This document shows, one piece after another, positions 8,747 through 17,266 of a stretch of DNA of 64,000 bases; within the stretch, counting starts at the first letter, position 1; every line of letters starts with the position of its first letter. The stretch is from assembly GCF_002095395.1 (NCBI RefSeq), contig NZ_MJEI01000088.1, positions 23,435 to 87,434 on the forward strand. The letters are read 5' to 3'. The notes under the pieces were generated by a model. The model did no database searches. It worked only from the letters and a program-made list of their open reading frames with translations, and was not told where the DNA came from. Source of the stretch: Williamsia sp. 1135 (GTDB lineage: Bacteria; Actinomycetota; Actinomycetes; Mycobacteriales; Mycobacteriaceae). The position numbers were made by a program, and so were the translations under genes.

Positions 8747-9970
8747 ATGACCGATTCCGATGCGAGGGTGCGGGCCGCGCAGGCTGCCCGAACGTCGTAC
8801 GGGCGGTTGCTGGCGTTGCTCGCGGCGGCCGACGGTGACGTACCCGCCGCGGAGGACGCGCTCTCGGATGCGTTCGAGCGGGCGCTCACGCGGTGGCCGG
8901 TTGACGGGACACCGGACAATCCCGACGGCTGGATCCTGACCGTTGCCCGGAACCGGCAGCGGGATCGCTGGAAGTCGGCATCGCATCGGACGTCGGTGGA
9001 GATCGATCCCGACCGCGACTGCGGCGCACACCTCGACGCCATCGACCCCGACGCGATACCGGACAGGCGCCTCGCGTTGATGCTCGTGTGCGCGCATCCC
9101 GCGATCAACCCGGCAGTGCACACCCCGCTGATGCTGAACACCGTGCTCGGTTTCACCGCCGAACAGATCGGACGTGCGTTCGCGATTCCGTCGAAAACTC
9201 TTGCCGCCCGCCTGGTCCGGGCAAAACGCCGGATCAAGGATGCTCGGATCCCGTTCCGGATACCCGACCGTGACGTCCTGCCCGGCCGGATGCCCGCCGT
9301 CCTCGAAGCCGTCTACGGAGCCCATGCCATCGACTGGCACAGCAGTGGCACCGAGGTCCGCGAGTCGCTGACGACCGAGTCTTCGTACTTGGCCCAGACG
9401 CTGGTGGACGTGGCTCCGGGTGACGCCGAGGCGCTCGGACTCGCCGCGCTGATCTGGCTGTCGAATGCGCGTCTGCCCGCCAGATTCGACACCGTGGGCA
9501 ATCTCGTCCCGCTGCCGGAGCAGGATGTCGCGCTGTGGGACGGTGCCTTGATCGACCGCGGTATCGAGCTCCTGCGGGCCGCCCATCCGCTGGGTGATCT
9601 CGGTAGATACCAGCTCGAGGCCGCCATGCAGGCCGTGCACGTCGCACGCCGGGACACGGGGACCACCGACTGGCCGACGCTGCGGGATCTGCACCAAACG
9701 CTCGACGCGGTGGCACCGAGCCTGGGCGGAACAGTCGCGTTCGCTGTGGTGACCGCCGAGATCGACGGGCCGGCGGCAGGGCTCGAACTGCTCGACGCCA
9801 TCGGCGACGAGTCGGCGCATTTCCAGCCCGCATGGAGTGCCCGGGCGCACCTGCTGGACCGCCTCGGCAGACGCGAGGACGCGATCACCGCGTTCGACAA
9901 AGCGATCTCCCTGACCACCGATCCCGCCGAACGCGGCCATCTCGTGGCGCGGCGAGAGGGTTTGAGCTAG
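8747..9970 (+). CDS. ECF42-group RNA polymerase sigma factor
   Basis: Sigma factor of 407 residues. Region 2 is degenerate but recognisable (AAEDALSDAFERALTRWP, GWILTVARNRQRDRWKS). Region 4 follows (LTLML-type linker, then FTAEQIGRAFAIPSKTLAARLVRAKRRIKDA). The remaining ~220 residues form the helical TPR-like extension (DUF6596) that defines the ECF42 group, with ALGLAALIWLSNAR and a terminal repeat GRREDAITAFDKAISL. This tail replaces an anti-sigma factor in known group members. It is paired with the DGPF protein. Its stop overlaps the convergent reductase stop in a shared CTAG (9967-9970), leaving no room for a terminator. Confidence 0.93.
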   Translation: MTDSDARVRAAQAARTSYGRLLALLAAADGDVPAAEDALSDAFERALTRWPVDGTPDNPDGWILTVARNRQRDRWKSASHRTSVEIDPDRDCGAHLDAIDPDAIPDRRLALMLVCAHPAINPAVHTPLMLNTVLGFTAEQIGRAFAIPSKTLAARLVRAKRRIKDARIPFRIPDRDVLPGRMPAVLEAVYGAHAIDWHSSGTEVRESLTTESSYLAQTLVDVAPGDAEALGLAALIWLSNARLPARFDTVGNLVPLPEQDVALWDGALIDRGIELLRAAHPLGDLGRYQLEAAMQAVHVARRDTGTTDWPTLRDLHQTLDAVAPSLGGTVAFAVVTAEIDGPAAGLELLDAIGDESAHFQPAWSARAHLLDRLGRREDAITAFDKAISLTTDPAERGHLVARREGLS

Positions 9971-11187
9971 GCCACCACCTCGCCGGTCCTGACCGGGCAA
10001 CGGGTGTGGGTGTAGATCGTGGGCATACAGAGATTGCAGTGCGTGCACTTCGACACGGTCGTCGGATCGGCCTCGATTCGCAGCGGCAGGTCTGGTTCGC
10101 GGAGCAGCGCCCGGCCCATCGCCATGAAATCGAAGCCCTCGGCGAGCGCGAGGTCCATCGAGGCCCGATCGGTGATGCCACCGAGCAGGATCAACGGCAT
10201 CGACACCGCGGCCCGCAGTTGGCGAGAGAGGGGCAGCAGATAGGCGGGGTGGTAGTCGTACTCCTTGAGAAAGAAGGGCGCGACGGCCTTGAGTCCCCAT
10301 TTCATGGCACCACGGAACGCGTCGGCGAACTCCTTGCGCGGAGCGTCGCCATGGAACAGGTACATCGGGTTCAGCAATGAACTGCCCGCGGTCGGCTCGA
10401 TGGCGTCGAGGTAGCCGTCCGACTCGAACAGCCTCCCGACCTCGCAGGCCTCGTCGACGCCGAAGCTCCCCGGGAATCCGTCGTACATGCTCAGTTTTGC
10501 CCAGACAGCGATGTCAGGGCCGACCTCGTCGCGGACGGCCTGGGTGATCTCGCGGCAGAAGCGTGCGCGGTTGATCAGCGAACCGCCGTACGCATCGTGG
10601 CGGCGATTGAGCAGTGGGCTCAAGAAGCAGCTCGCAAGATAATTGTGGCCGAAATGGATCTCCAGCCCGTCGAACCCACTGTCCACGGCGATCCGGGCGG
10701 CCCGCCGGAACTTTGCGAGAATCACGGCGATGTCGTCGGTGTCGACCTTTTTGCACAGCGCCATACCCATCGGGGCGGGGATACGCGACGGGGCGAGCGC
10801 CCTGGCCTGATTGGAAATCGAGTTGGCGACCGGCCCGGCATGGCCGAGCTGTGCCGCCGCGAGGGCGCCTTCGGAGTGGATGGCGTCGGTGAGTTCGATC
10901 AGACCGGGTATCGCCTCGGGTCGCATCCAGATCTGATGGCGGTCGGTGCGTCCTTCCGGGGAGATCGCGCAGTAGGCGACGGTACACATCGCAACCCCAC
11001 CGGCGGCGACCTCGCGGTGGAACTCGATGAGTTGCGGGGTGACCAGCGCGTCGGGCGTGGCCCCTTCGAAGGTCGCGCACTTGATGAGTCGATTGCGCAG
11101 ACGCAATGGACCGAGGTCGGCTGGAGCAAAGGGTGTGGGCTGCACCTTCGCGACGGTATCGGTGATCGGCACGCCAAACAAGAACAT
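9967..11187 (-). CDS. Old yellow enzyme-family NADH:flavin oxidoreductase
   Basis: FMN-dependent TIM-barrel reductase of 406 residues, similar to the N-terminal part of 2,4-dienoyl-CoA reductase and related ene-reductases. Visible features: RNRLIKCATFEG near the N-terminus, AAQLGHAG, the GFDGLEIHFGHNYLASCFLSPLLN signature, the phosphate-binding GGITDRASMD and AMGRALLREPDL, and a C-terminal Cys cluster (CTHCNLCMP, then TRCPV) reminiscent of the Fe-S motif of dienoyl-CoA reductases. The ATG at 11187 lies inside a palindrome; GTG at 11145 (VQPTPFAPADLG), just before conserved sequence, is an alternative. The substrate is unknown; a role in lipid or sterol breakdown is inferred from the KstR-like operator. 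Confidence 0.88.
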   Translation of the reverse strand: MFLFGVPITDTVAKVQPTPFAPADLGPLRLRNRLIKCATFEGATPDALVTPQLIEFHREVAAGGVAMCTVAYCAISPEGRTDRHQIWMRPEAIPGLIELTDAIHSEGALAAAQLGHAGPVANSISNQARALAPSRIPAPMGMALCKKVDTDDIAVILAKFRRAARIAVDSGFDGLEIHFGHNYLASCFLSPLLNRRHDAYGGSLINRARFCREITQAVRDEVGPDIAVWAKLSMYDGFPGSFGVDEACEVGRLFESDGYLDAIEPTAGSSLLNPMYLFHGDAPRKEFADAFRGAMKWGLKAVAPFFLKEYDYHPAYLLPLSRQLRAAVSMPLILLGGITDRASMDLALAEGFDFMAMGRALLREPDLPLRIEADPTTVSKCTHCNLCMPTIYTHTRCPVRTGEVVA

Positions 11188-11196
11188 GTTCTAGTT
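11177..11196. promoter_or_regulatory. KstR-like palindrome over the reductase start
   Basis: A 12-base perfect palindrome AGAACATGTTCT (11181-11192) extends to a 20-base imperfect one (AACA..AGTT outer arms). It contains AACnnGTT followed by nnA, the core of the KstR operator TnnAACnnGTTnnA, and differs only at the first T. It covers the ATG at 11187, which implies a leaderless transcript or a downstream start. Confidence 0.5.
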
Positions 11197-11602
11197 CGGC
11201 ACCGTAAGGGTTCAATCCGGACGCGGTTGGGTACCGAATACCAGAGGAGTGCACATTCAGATACGAATGTGTGCTGCGAAGACACAGAGCGGTCGGGGAC
11301 TGCGACGTAAGGGCGTTCCAATGAATGCACGGACACATCCGAGCCCTCGACATCTGCGGCTGTGCGAACCCGAGAACAGCCCGGCCTTCGACGGACTCCC
11401 TGCCGACCCTGACACCGCCGAGTACCGGGACAGTGGGTCGGGCAGCGCGGTATCGATGGCGCGTCCCGACCGTTGGCTGTGGATTCCTGCGGGCTGAGGA
11501 AGTAGTCACCGAGAACGGTTTTTCCGTCCGCGTGTTCGCCTGCAGCGGTCTGGGCCCCCACAAGGGGGTATCCGTCAGCGCCCGGAACTGCTGAGACGTA
11601 GG
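11188..11602. other. 415-bp divergent region between reductase and lpdC
   Basis: No convincing gene was seen; short open frames here have neither a ribosome-binding site nor recognisable sequence. The region holds the KstR-like palindrome at its left edge, a 7-base inverted repeat CACATTC-6-GAATGTG (11252-11271), and the lpdC promoter, which was not assigned. Confidence 0.6.
11252..11271. promoter_or_regulatory. Inverted repeat, candidate operator upstream of lpdC
   Basis: CACATTC and GAATGTG are perfect inverted heptamers separated by six bases (20 bp in total, two helical turns), lying between the reductase and lpdC. No known consensus was recognised. Confidence 0.4.
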
Positions 11603-11611
11603 GTGGACGTC

Positions 11612-12997
11612 GTGGCTGAACACTTTGACACAGTTGTCCTTGGCGGAGGTCCGGGAGGTTACGTCGCCGCGATCCGGTCGGCGCAACTCGGAGCAAAAAC
11701 CGCAGTAATCGAAGAGAAGTACTGGGGCGGTGTCTGCCTGAACGTGGGCTGCATCCCGTCCAAGGCGTTGCTGCGCAACGCCGAGCTGGCGCACATCTTC
11801 AACCATCAGGCGAAGACCTTCGGCATCTCGGGGGACGTGAGCTTTGATTTCGGCGCGGCGTTCGACCGCAGCCGGAAGGTCTCGGACCAGATCGTCAAGG
11901 GTGTGCACTTTCTGATGCGCAAGAACAAGATCACCGAGATCGACGGGTACGGCGTATTCAAGGACGCCAAGACCATCGAGGTCGGTGACCGGGAGATCAC
12001 GTTCGACAACGTCATCATCGACACCGGCTCCACCGTGAAGTCGCTGCCCGGCGTGAAGCTGTCGGAGAACGTCGTCGACTACGAAACGCAGATCCTCACC
12101 CGTGAACTCCCCGGCTCGATCGTCATCGTCGGCGCCGGCGCCATCGGCATGGAGTTCGGCTACGTGCTCGCCAACTACGGCGTCGACGTCACGATCGTCG
12201 AGTTCCTCGACCGCGTGCTCCCCAACGAGGACAAAGATTCCTCGAAGGAGCTGGCCAAGCAGTACAAGAAGCTGGGCATCAAACTCCTCACCTCCACCAA
12301 GGTGCAATCGGTCGACGACCAGGGCTCGCAGGTCGTCGTCAAGTACAAAGATGCCAAGGACGCCGAAGGTGAGCTCACCGTCGACAAGGTGCTCATGTCG
12401 GTCGGATTCGCTCCCCGCGTCGAGGGCTTCGGTCTGGACAAGACCGGTGTCGAACTCACCGACCGCGGCGCGATCGCCATCGACGAGTACATGCGCACCA
12501 ACGTTGACAACATCTACGCGATCGGTGATGTGACGGCGAAGCTGCAACTCGCCCACGTGGCCGAGGCGCAGGGTGTCGTGGCGGCGGAAACGATCGCCGG
12601 AGTCGAGACCATGCCGCTCGGCGACTACCGGATGATGCCGCGCGCCACGTTCTGTCAGCCGCAGGTCGCTTCGTTCGGACTCACCGAGGATCAGGCCAAG
12701 GACGAGGGCTACGACGTGAAGGTCACCACCTTCCCGTTCACCGCCAACGGCAAGGCCCAGGGTCTCGGCGAGCCCGCCGGCTTCGTCAAGCTCATCACCG
12801 ACAAGAAGCACGATGAACTGATCGGCGGGCATCTGGTGGGCGACAACGTCTCCGAGATGCTGCCCGAGCTGACGTTGGCCCAGAAGTGGGACCTCACGGC
12901 CAACGAACTGGCCCGCAACGTCCACACCCATCCGACCCTGTCCGAGGCGATGCAGGAGACCTTCCACGGCGCCATCGGGCACATGATCAATCTCTAG
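11612..12997 (+). CDS. lpdC: Dihydrolipoyl dehydrogenase (E3)
   Basis: FAD-dependent disulfide oxidoreductase that reoxidises lipoamide in pyruvate, 2-oxoglutarate and branched-chain dehydrogenase complexes, and in mycobacteria also serves peroxide defence. Features in order: FAD-binding [15 protein letters not shown], redox pair [18 protein letters not shown]-binding [15 protein letters not shown], second FAD motif IYAIGDVT, and the dimer-interface His-Glu near [18 protein letters not shown] at 11612 (VAEHFDTVV) matches the start of homologues and follows AGGGTGG; GTG at 11603 would add three residues. The total is about 461 residues. It is orthologous in position to M. tuberculosis Rv0462. 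A strong hairpin follows at 13011-13048. Confidence 0.96.
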   Translation: MAEHFDTVVLGGGPGGYVAAIRSAQLGAKTAVIEEKYWGGVCLNVGCIPSKALLRNAELAHIFNHQAKTFGISGDVSFDFGAAFDRSRKVSDQIVKGVHFLMRKNKITEIDGYGVFKDAKTIEVGDREITFDNVIIDTGSTVKSLPGVKLSENVVDYETQILTRELPGSIVIVGAGAIGMEFGYVLANYGVDVTIVEFLDRVLPNEDKDSSKELAKQYKKLGIKLLTSTKVQSVDDQGSQVVVKYKDAKDAEGELTVDKVLMSVGFAPRVEGFGLDKTGVELTDRGAIAIDEYMRTNVDNIYAIGDVTAKLQLAHVAEAQGVVAAETIAGVETMPLGDYRMMPRATFCQPQVASFGLTEDQAKDEGYDVKVTTFPFTANGKAQGLGEPAGFVKLITDKKHDELIGGHLVGDNVSEMLPELTLAQKWDLTANELARNVHTHPTLSEAMQETFHGAIGHMINL

Positions 12998-13010
12998 AGT
13001 TTCCGTGACA

Positions 13011-13048
13011 GGCGTGGGGCCCGGCGATGTTTCGCCGGGCCCCGCGCC
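13011..13048 (+). terminator. Strong rho-independent-like hairpin after lpdC
   Basis: Twelve perfect pairs (13016-13027 with 13032-13043) close a four-base loop; one G-U and four more pairs extend the stem to 17. It starts 13 bases after the lpdC stop. There is no T-tract, as is common for actinobacterial terminators. It overlaps the longest possible start of the next gene. Confidence 0.75.
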
Positions 13049-13058
13049 CGTCTCCAGG

Positions 13059-13913
13059 TTGTGGACCCCGCCCTGGCCCTTGGACATCCGGGCGACGGTA
13101 GGCCTGCACCGCCGCGGCAGCGGTGACCCCGCGATGAAGTACGCGCCGAACGGCTCGATCTGGCGGGCGATCCATACCCCGGACGGCCCGGGGACGTTGG
13201 CGATGTCGCGGTCGGGGGACGCGGTACTCGGACGGGCCTGGGGTCCGGGCAGGCAGTGGCTGCTCGATCAGCTGCCGCTGATGCTGGGCAGCGAGGACAA
13301 TCCCGAGGACTTCGTCGCGCATGACGAGGTCGTCGGCAAACTCGCGCATCTGGGCCAGGGCTTGCGGATCGGCCGCACCGATCGGGTGTGGGAGGCGTTG
13401 GCTGCGGCCGTGCTGGAACAGAAGGTCACCGGCCGGGAGGCCTGGCGGGCCTGGCGGTACATCGTCAACAAGTACGGCGAACCCGCGCCGGGGTCGCCGA
13501 GTATGAAAGTCCCTCCGCCCCGGGCGGTCTGGCGTGAGATACCCCAATGGGAATGGCATGCCAGCGGTGCTGAGCCGCCACGGCGTCGCACCATCGTCCA
13601 TGCTGCGGGTTACGACGTCGAACGCAAGGTGGACCGCCTGGAGTTGTTGCGCGGGATCGGACCGTGGACGGCCGCGGAAGTTCGCTGTCGCGCTGTGGGC
13701 GACGCGGACGCCGTCCCGGTGGGGGACTTCCACGTCCCGTCCATGGTCGGGCGGGCGCTCATCGGTCAGCGCATCGACGACGACCAGATGCTCGAACTGC
13801 TCGAACCCTATGCCGGACATCGCTTTCGCGTAATCCGGTTGATCATGCTGTACATGAAGATGCCCGCCCGCCGCGCGCCGAGGATGCCGACCCGGGACTA
13901 CCGCAACATCTGA
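13059..13913 (+). CDS. AlkA-type DNA-3-methyladenine glycosylase (HhH-GPD)
   Basis: Base-excision repair glycosylase of the HhH-GPD superfamily, removing alkylated bases. The helix-hairpin-helix and catalytic Asp are in LLRGIGPWTAAEVRCRAVGDADAVPVGDFHVP (hairpin LRGIGPWTA, Asp in GDFHVP); an upstream VLEQKVTGREAWRAWRYIV helix is typical. The frame is open from GTG at 13005, but codons 3-15 would then sit in the lpdC terminator hairpin, so TTG at 13059 (before WTPPWPLDIRATVG) is chosen, with low certainty; neither has a Shine-Dalgarno sequence. Length is 284-302 residues. A 21-base repeat array begins three bases after the stop. Confidence 0.88.
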   Translation: MWTPPWPLDIRATVGLHRRGSGDPAMKYAPNGSIWRAIHTPDGPGTLAMSRSGDAVLGRAWGPGRQWLLDQLPLMLGSEDNPEDFVAHDEVVGKLAHLGQGLRIGRTDRVWEALAAAVLEQKVTGREAWRAWRYIVNKYGEPAPGSPSMKVPPPRAVWREIPQWEWHASGAEPPRRRTIVHAAGYDVERKVDRLELLRGIGPWTAAEVRCRAVGDADAVPVGDFHVPSMVGRALIGQRIDDDQMLELLEPYAGHRFRVIRLIMLYMKMPARRAPRMPTRDYRNI

Positions 13914-13916
13914 CCC

Positions 13917-14062
13917 GAGACGCCGCCGACCGTGCCGAAGATGCCGCCGACCGTGCCCATCCGACCGTCGACCGTGCCGAACCAACCACCGATCGTGCCC
14001 ATCCGACCGTCGACCGTGCCAAAGATGCCGCCGATCGTGCCAATACCGCCGTCGACCGTGCC
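13917..14062. repeat. Left array: seven 21-bp tandem repeats
   Basis: Seven consecutive units (first 20 bases, the rest 21), each ending CGAYCGTGCC, e.g. gaaccaaccaccgatcgtgcc split as GAACCAACCA + CCGATCGTGCC. Units 3 and 5 are identical. A decayed eighth unit follows. The array fills the gap between the glycosylase stop and the DUF559 stop. The same unit occurs inverted at 15022-15102. Confidence 0.92.
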
Positions 14063-14069
14063 CACATCG

Positions 14070-14945
14070 TCAGCGATAGGCGCCGCGGTCGCGTAGGTGC
14101 TTGTCGATATCTCTCAACAGTTCGTCGGACTCGTCGCGCATCCTGTCACCCGTCACCCGCAGGATGATCCACCCCATCCGCTTCAGCCGGGCGTCGCGAG
14201 CGGCATCATGCGCCCGCTGTTCGGCTGTTTCGTGGAATTCCGTTCCGTCGAACTCTATGCCGATCTTGAGTCGGCGGTACCCGAGATCCATCCTTGCGAA
14301 CTCGTATCCGTTGTCGTCCAGCACGGAGATCTGCGCCTCCGGACGCGGGAGTTCGGCCTCGACGATGAGTAACCGCAGCCAACTCTCTGGTGGGGACTCC
14401 GACAGCGGATTGATATGGGGTATCAACTCGCGTATCTGCCGGATCCCGCGTGTGCCAGGATGTTCGACGACATAGCGCCACAACAGTCGGAGATCGATGT
14501 CTGCGGCATTGACCAAATCGTCGAGGCGACCGAGTGCTCGCCAGTGAGGTGGACGTCGTCCCAAGTCATAAGCGGTTCGGATAGGTGTGGTGACGCGCCG
14601 GCCGTCGATGACCATGACATCACCGGGCGAGAGATCGGAACGCACGACTCGAACGCCTCCACGGCAGCGACCTTGCCCAGTGGCATGGCGGCTGATCTCG
14701 ATCTCGGAATCTGCCTCGTACCAAGAAATCCCGTGCAGGAACGCGGCGGACAACCCAGACACCACTGCTGACGGGCCCGCTCGGAGCAATGCGCCATCGA
14801 TCAGATCGTGCGGGCCGAGCGACTTTGCCGCGCTGACCAGAACACCCCGATGCATTCTGCGGTGGTTCCGCTCCATCATTCGGCGCGTGATGCCGTCGGG
14901 CAGCGGTGCATCGGCCCCCCAGAATGGTCTGTCTCCACGTGTCAT
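14070..14945 (-). CDS. DUF559 / Vsr-like nuclease-fold protein with AbiEi-like N-terminus
   Basis: Protein of about 291 residues. The N-terminal half (ITRRMMERNHRRMHRGVLVSA, then VSGLSAAFLHGISWY) resembles the winged-helix and linker part of AbiEi/type IV antitoxin-like DUF559 proteins. The C-terminal part (LGYRRLKIGIEFDGTEFH, then AHDAARDARLKRMGWIILRVTGDRM) is the DUF559 Vsr/PD-(D/E)XK-like fold with the conserved IEFDG and W-x-x-x-R elements. Function is unknown in this family; nuclease activity is not established. ATG at 14945 is preferred; the frame continues open to 15113 only because the 21-base repeat (seven codons, reading PNQPPTV) has no stop. It is flanked by inverted repeat arrays. 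Confidence 0.8.
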   Translation of the reverse strand: MTRGDRPFWGADAPLPDGITRRMMERNHRRMHRGVLVSAAKSLGPHDLIDGALLRAGPSAVVSGLSAAFLHGISWYEADSEIEISRHATGQGRCRGGVRVVRSDLSPGDVMVIDGRRVTTPIRTAYDLGRRPPHWRALGRLDDLVNAADIDLRLLWRYVVEHPGTRGIRQIRELIPHINPLSESPPESWLRLLIVEAELPRPEAQISVLDDNGYEFARMDLGYRRLKIGIEFDGTEFHETAEQRAHDAARDARLKRMGWIILRVTGDRMRDESDELLRDIDKHLRDRGAYR

Positions 14946-15021
14946 ACCAAGGTTGACGTCGTCGATCGGGAAGCGGTTTCCACACTTGCCAGAGCGTGGA
15001 TGGGTGACAGACCGGCCGGTC

Positions 15022-15102
15022 GGCACGGTCGGCGGTTGGTTCGGCACGGTCGGTGGTTGGTTCGGCACGGTCGGCGGTTGGTTCGGCACGGTCGGTGGTT
15101 GA
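15022..15102. repeat. Right array: four 21-bp repeats, inverted relative to the left array
   Basis: Four units of GGCACGGTCGG(C/T)GGTTGGTTC; the last is incomplete. The reverse complement of unit 2 differs from unit 4 of the left array at one base. It lies in the divergent promoter region between the DUF559 gene and the RecQ-type helicase. Confidence 0.92.
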
Positions 15103-15160
15103 CGCTGCCGCATGTGGAGGGGATTCGGGGCCTGTCGGCGGTACAGGGCACCATGGGGTC

Positions 15161-17257
15161 ATGACGACCACCGCAACGCGTGACCAGGCTCAGACGATTC
15201 TCGAGCAGCTGGCCGGCCCCGAGGCCGAGCTGCGCGACGACCAGTGGACCGCGATCGAGGCGCTGGTGGTGCAGCGTCGACGGGCATTGGTCGTGCAGCG
15301 CACGGGCTGGGGCAAGTCGGCGGTGTATTTCATCGCGGCCAAACTGTTGCGCGCCGAGGGTCGTGGCGCCACGGTCATCGTGTCGCCGCTGCTCGCGCTG
15401 ATGCGCAACCAGGTGGCTTCTGCCGAACGCGCCGGGGTAAAGGCCGCGACGATCAACTCCGGCAATGTCACCGAGTGGGACGACATCCACCGGCGCGTCG
15501 CCGAGGGCGACCTCGACGTGTTGCTGGTCAGCCCCGAACGACTCAACAACCCCGACTTCCGCGACAACGTCTTGCCGGCGCTGGCCGCCGATGCCGGACT
15601 GGTCGTGGTCGACGAGGCGCATTGCGTCTCGGACTGGGGCCACGATTTCCGGCCCGACTATCGGCGCATCCGCACCTTGGTCGCCGAATTGGGTACTGAT
15701 GTCCCGGTTCTCGCGACCACCGCTACCGCGAACGACCGGGTGGTCGACGATGTCGCGGCCCAGCTCGGGGTGGGTGGCGGCGACACATTGGTGCTGCGCG
15801 GGGGACTCGACCGCGAGTCGCTGCATCTGTCGGTGGTGAAGGTGGCCACCTCGGCCGAACGGGTCGCCTGGCTCGCTGCGCACATCGATTCGATCGAGGG
15901 CTCGGGAATCATCTACACCCTCACTGTCGCCGCGGCCCGCGACGTCGCCACGCTGCTCACCGACCTGGGGCACAAAGTCGCGGCCTACACCGGCGCGACC
16001 GACTCCGCCGAGCGCGAGCAGCTCGAGTCCGATCTGCTCGCCAACGACGTCAAGGCGTTGGTTGCGACATCGGCTCTGGGCATGGGATTCGACAAACCCG
16101 ACCTCGGGTTCGTCATTCACCTCGGTGCCCCGTCGTCGCCCATCGCGTACTACCAGCAGGTCGGCCGCGCCGGCCGCTCCACCGCGAGCGCTGAGGTGAT
16201 CCTGCTGCCGGGCAGCGAGGATCAGGAGATCTGGCGGTACTTCGCGTCGGTCGCTTTCCCTTCGGGGACATTGGTGCGCAAGGTGATCGACGTTCTCGAC
16301 ACCGAACGTCCGCAGTCCACCCCGGCCCTCGAACCGCTCGTCGACCTGGGCCGCTCGCGTCTGGAGATGGTGCTGAAGGTCCTCGACGTCGACGGTGCCG
16401 TCCGACGCGTCAAGGGTGGCTGGCTGGGGACGGGTCAACCGTGGACGTACGACGAGGACCGCTACGAAAAACTGGAGCAGGCCCGCCGCCGAGAGCAGCA
16501 GGCCATGCTCGATTACCAGTCGACCACCGACTGCCGCATGTCGTTCCTGCGGGCCCAGCTCGACGATCCCGACCTGGAGCCGAACAGCAAGTGCGGCCGC
16601 TGCGACAACTGTGCAGGCCAACGCTATTCGGCTGACGTCGATGGTCGCTCACTCGACGCCGCTCGTGATCAACTGCAGCGTCCCGGCGTCGAACTGGCGC
16701 CCCGCAAGCAGTGGCCGACCGGCATGAAAAAGCTGGGTGTCGAGTTGTCCGGAAAGATCAGCGAAGGCCCGTCGATGGGCCGCGTCATAGGCAGACTCAG
16801 TGACCTCGGCTGGGGCACCCGCCTACGACGCCTGCTCGACGAACCCGACGCTCCGGCATCCGATGACGTGATCAAAGCGGCCGTCGCGGTCTTGGCGGCC
16901 TGGCCCTGGCACACCCGGCCCACCGCGATCATGGGATTGGATTCTGACACGCATCCGATCCTGATCGGTTCCGTGGTCGACAAGCTGTCGCAGCTCGGAC
17001 GCCTGACGAATCTCGGGACGCTGGGCTACTCACCCGATCGACGGCCGGTGACCGCTGCCAACTCGGCGTACCGTGTCGCCGCACTGGAGGGTTCGTGGGT
17101 CGACCCTGATCCAACGGTGATCGCTGACCTCACCGGCCCGATCCTGCTGGTCGACGATCTCTCCGACACCGGCTGGACCCTGACGATGGCGGCGCGACAC
17201 CTGCGGCGCGCCGGTGTCGACGAGGTGCTCCCGTTCGCGCTCGCGAGCACCAACTAG
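15161..17257 (+). CDS. RecQ-family DNA helicase with C-terminal PRTase-like domain
   Basis: ATP-dependent 3'-5' DNA helicase of the RecQ family, 698 residues. Motif I is QRTGWGKSAVYF, motif II VVDEAHCVSDWGHDFRPD, motif V/VI ATSALGMGFDKPDLG and YYQQVGRAGRS. A four-Cys zinc site is formed by TDCRMSF and KCGRCDNC. The last ~140 residues are not an HRDC domain but resemble a phosphoribosyltransferase, with GPILLVDDLSDTGWTLTMA matching the PRPP-binding signature. ATG at 15161 precedes conserved sequence; upstream codons would read through the 21-base repeats. Roles in recombination or replication-fork repair are inferred from the family. It converges on the amidase with a 9-base gap. Confidence 0.92.
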   Translation: MTTTATRDQAQTILEQLAGPEAELRDDQWTAIEALVVQRRRALVVQRTGWGKSAVYFIAAKLLRAEGRGATVIVSPLLALMRNQVASAERAGVKAATINSGNVTEWDDIHRRVAEGDLDVLLVSPERLNNPDFRDNVLPALAADAGLVVVDEAHCVSDWGHDFRPDYRRIRTLVAELGTDVPVLATTATANDRVVDDVAAQLGVGGGDTLVLRGGLDRESLHLSVVKVATSAERVAWLAAHIDSIEGSGIIYTLTVAAARDVATLLTDLGHKVAAYTGATDSAEREQLESDLLANDVKALVATSALGMGFDKPDLGFVIHLGAPSSPIAYYQQVGRAGRSTASAEVILLPGSEDQEIWRYFASVAFPSGTLVRKVIDVLDTERPQSTPALEPLVDLGRSRLEMVLKVLDVDGAVRRVKGGWLGTGQPWTYDEDRYEKLEQARRREQQAMLDYQSTTDCRMSFLRAQLDDPDLEPNSKCGRCDNCAGQRYSADVDGRSLDAARDQLQRPGVELAPRKQWPTGMKKLGVELSGKISEGPSMGRVIGRLSDLGWGTRLRRLLDEPDAPASDDVIKAAVAVLAAWPWHTRPTAIMGLDSDTHPILIGSVVDKLSQLGRLTNLGTLGYSPDRRPVTAANSAYRVAALEGSWVDPDPTVIADLTGPILLVDDLSDTGWTLTMAARHLRRAGVDEVLPFALASTN

Positions 17258-17266
17258 CGGGTCTGA

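Noticed and set aside
11249..11594. Two overlapping short plus-strand frames (82 and 89 codons) before lpdC
   Set aside because: No ribosome-binding site, no domain, Arg/Ser/Pro-rich translation; judged non-coding.
10514..13087. Very long minus-strand open frame (857 codons) across lpdC
   Set aside because: It is antisense to the clearly coding lpdC and joins reductase out-of-frame sequence; low-complexity Arg/Asp/Val-rich translation typical of high-GC antisense frames.
13917..15102. Possible CRISPR array
   Set aside because: The 21-base units are contiguous tandem repeats with no spacers, and no cas genes are present.
14942..16621. Minus-strand open frame across the recQ gene
   Set aside because: Antisense shadow of the helicase motifs; includes the 21-bp repeats, which lack stops in several frames.
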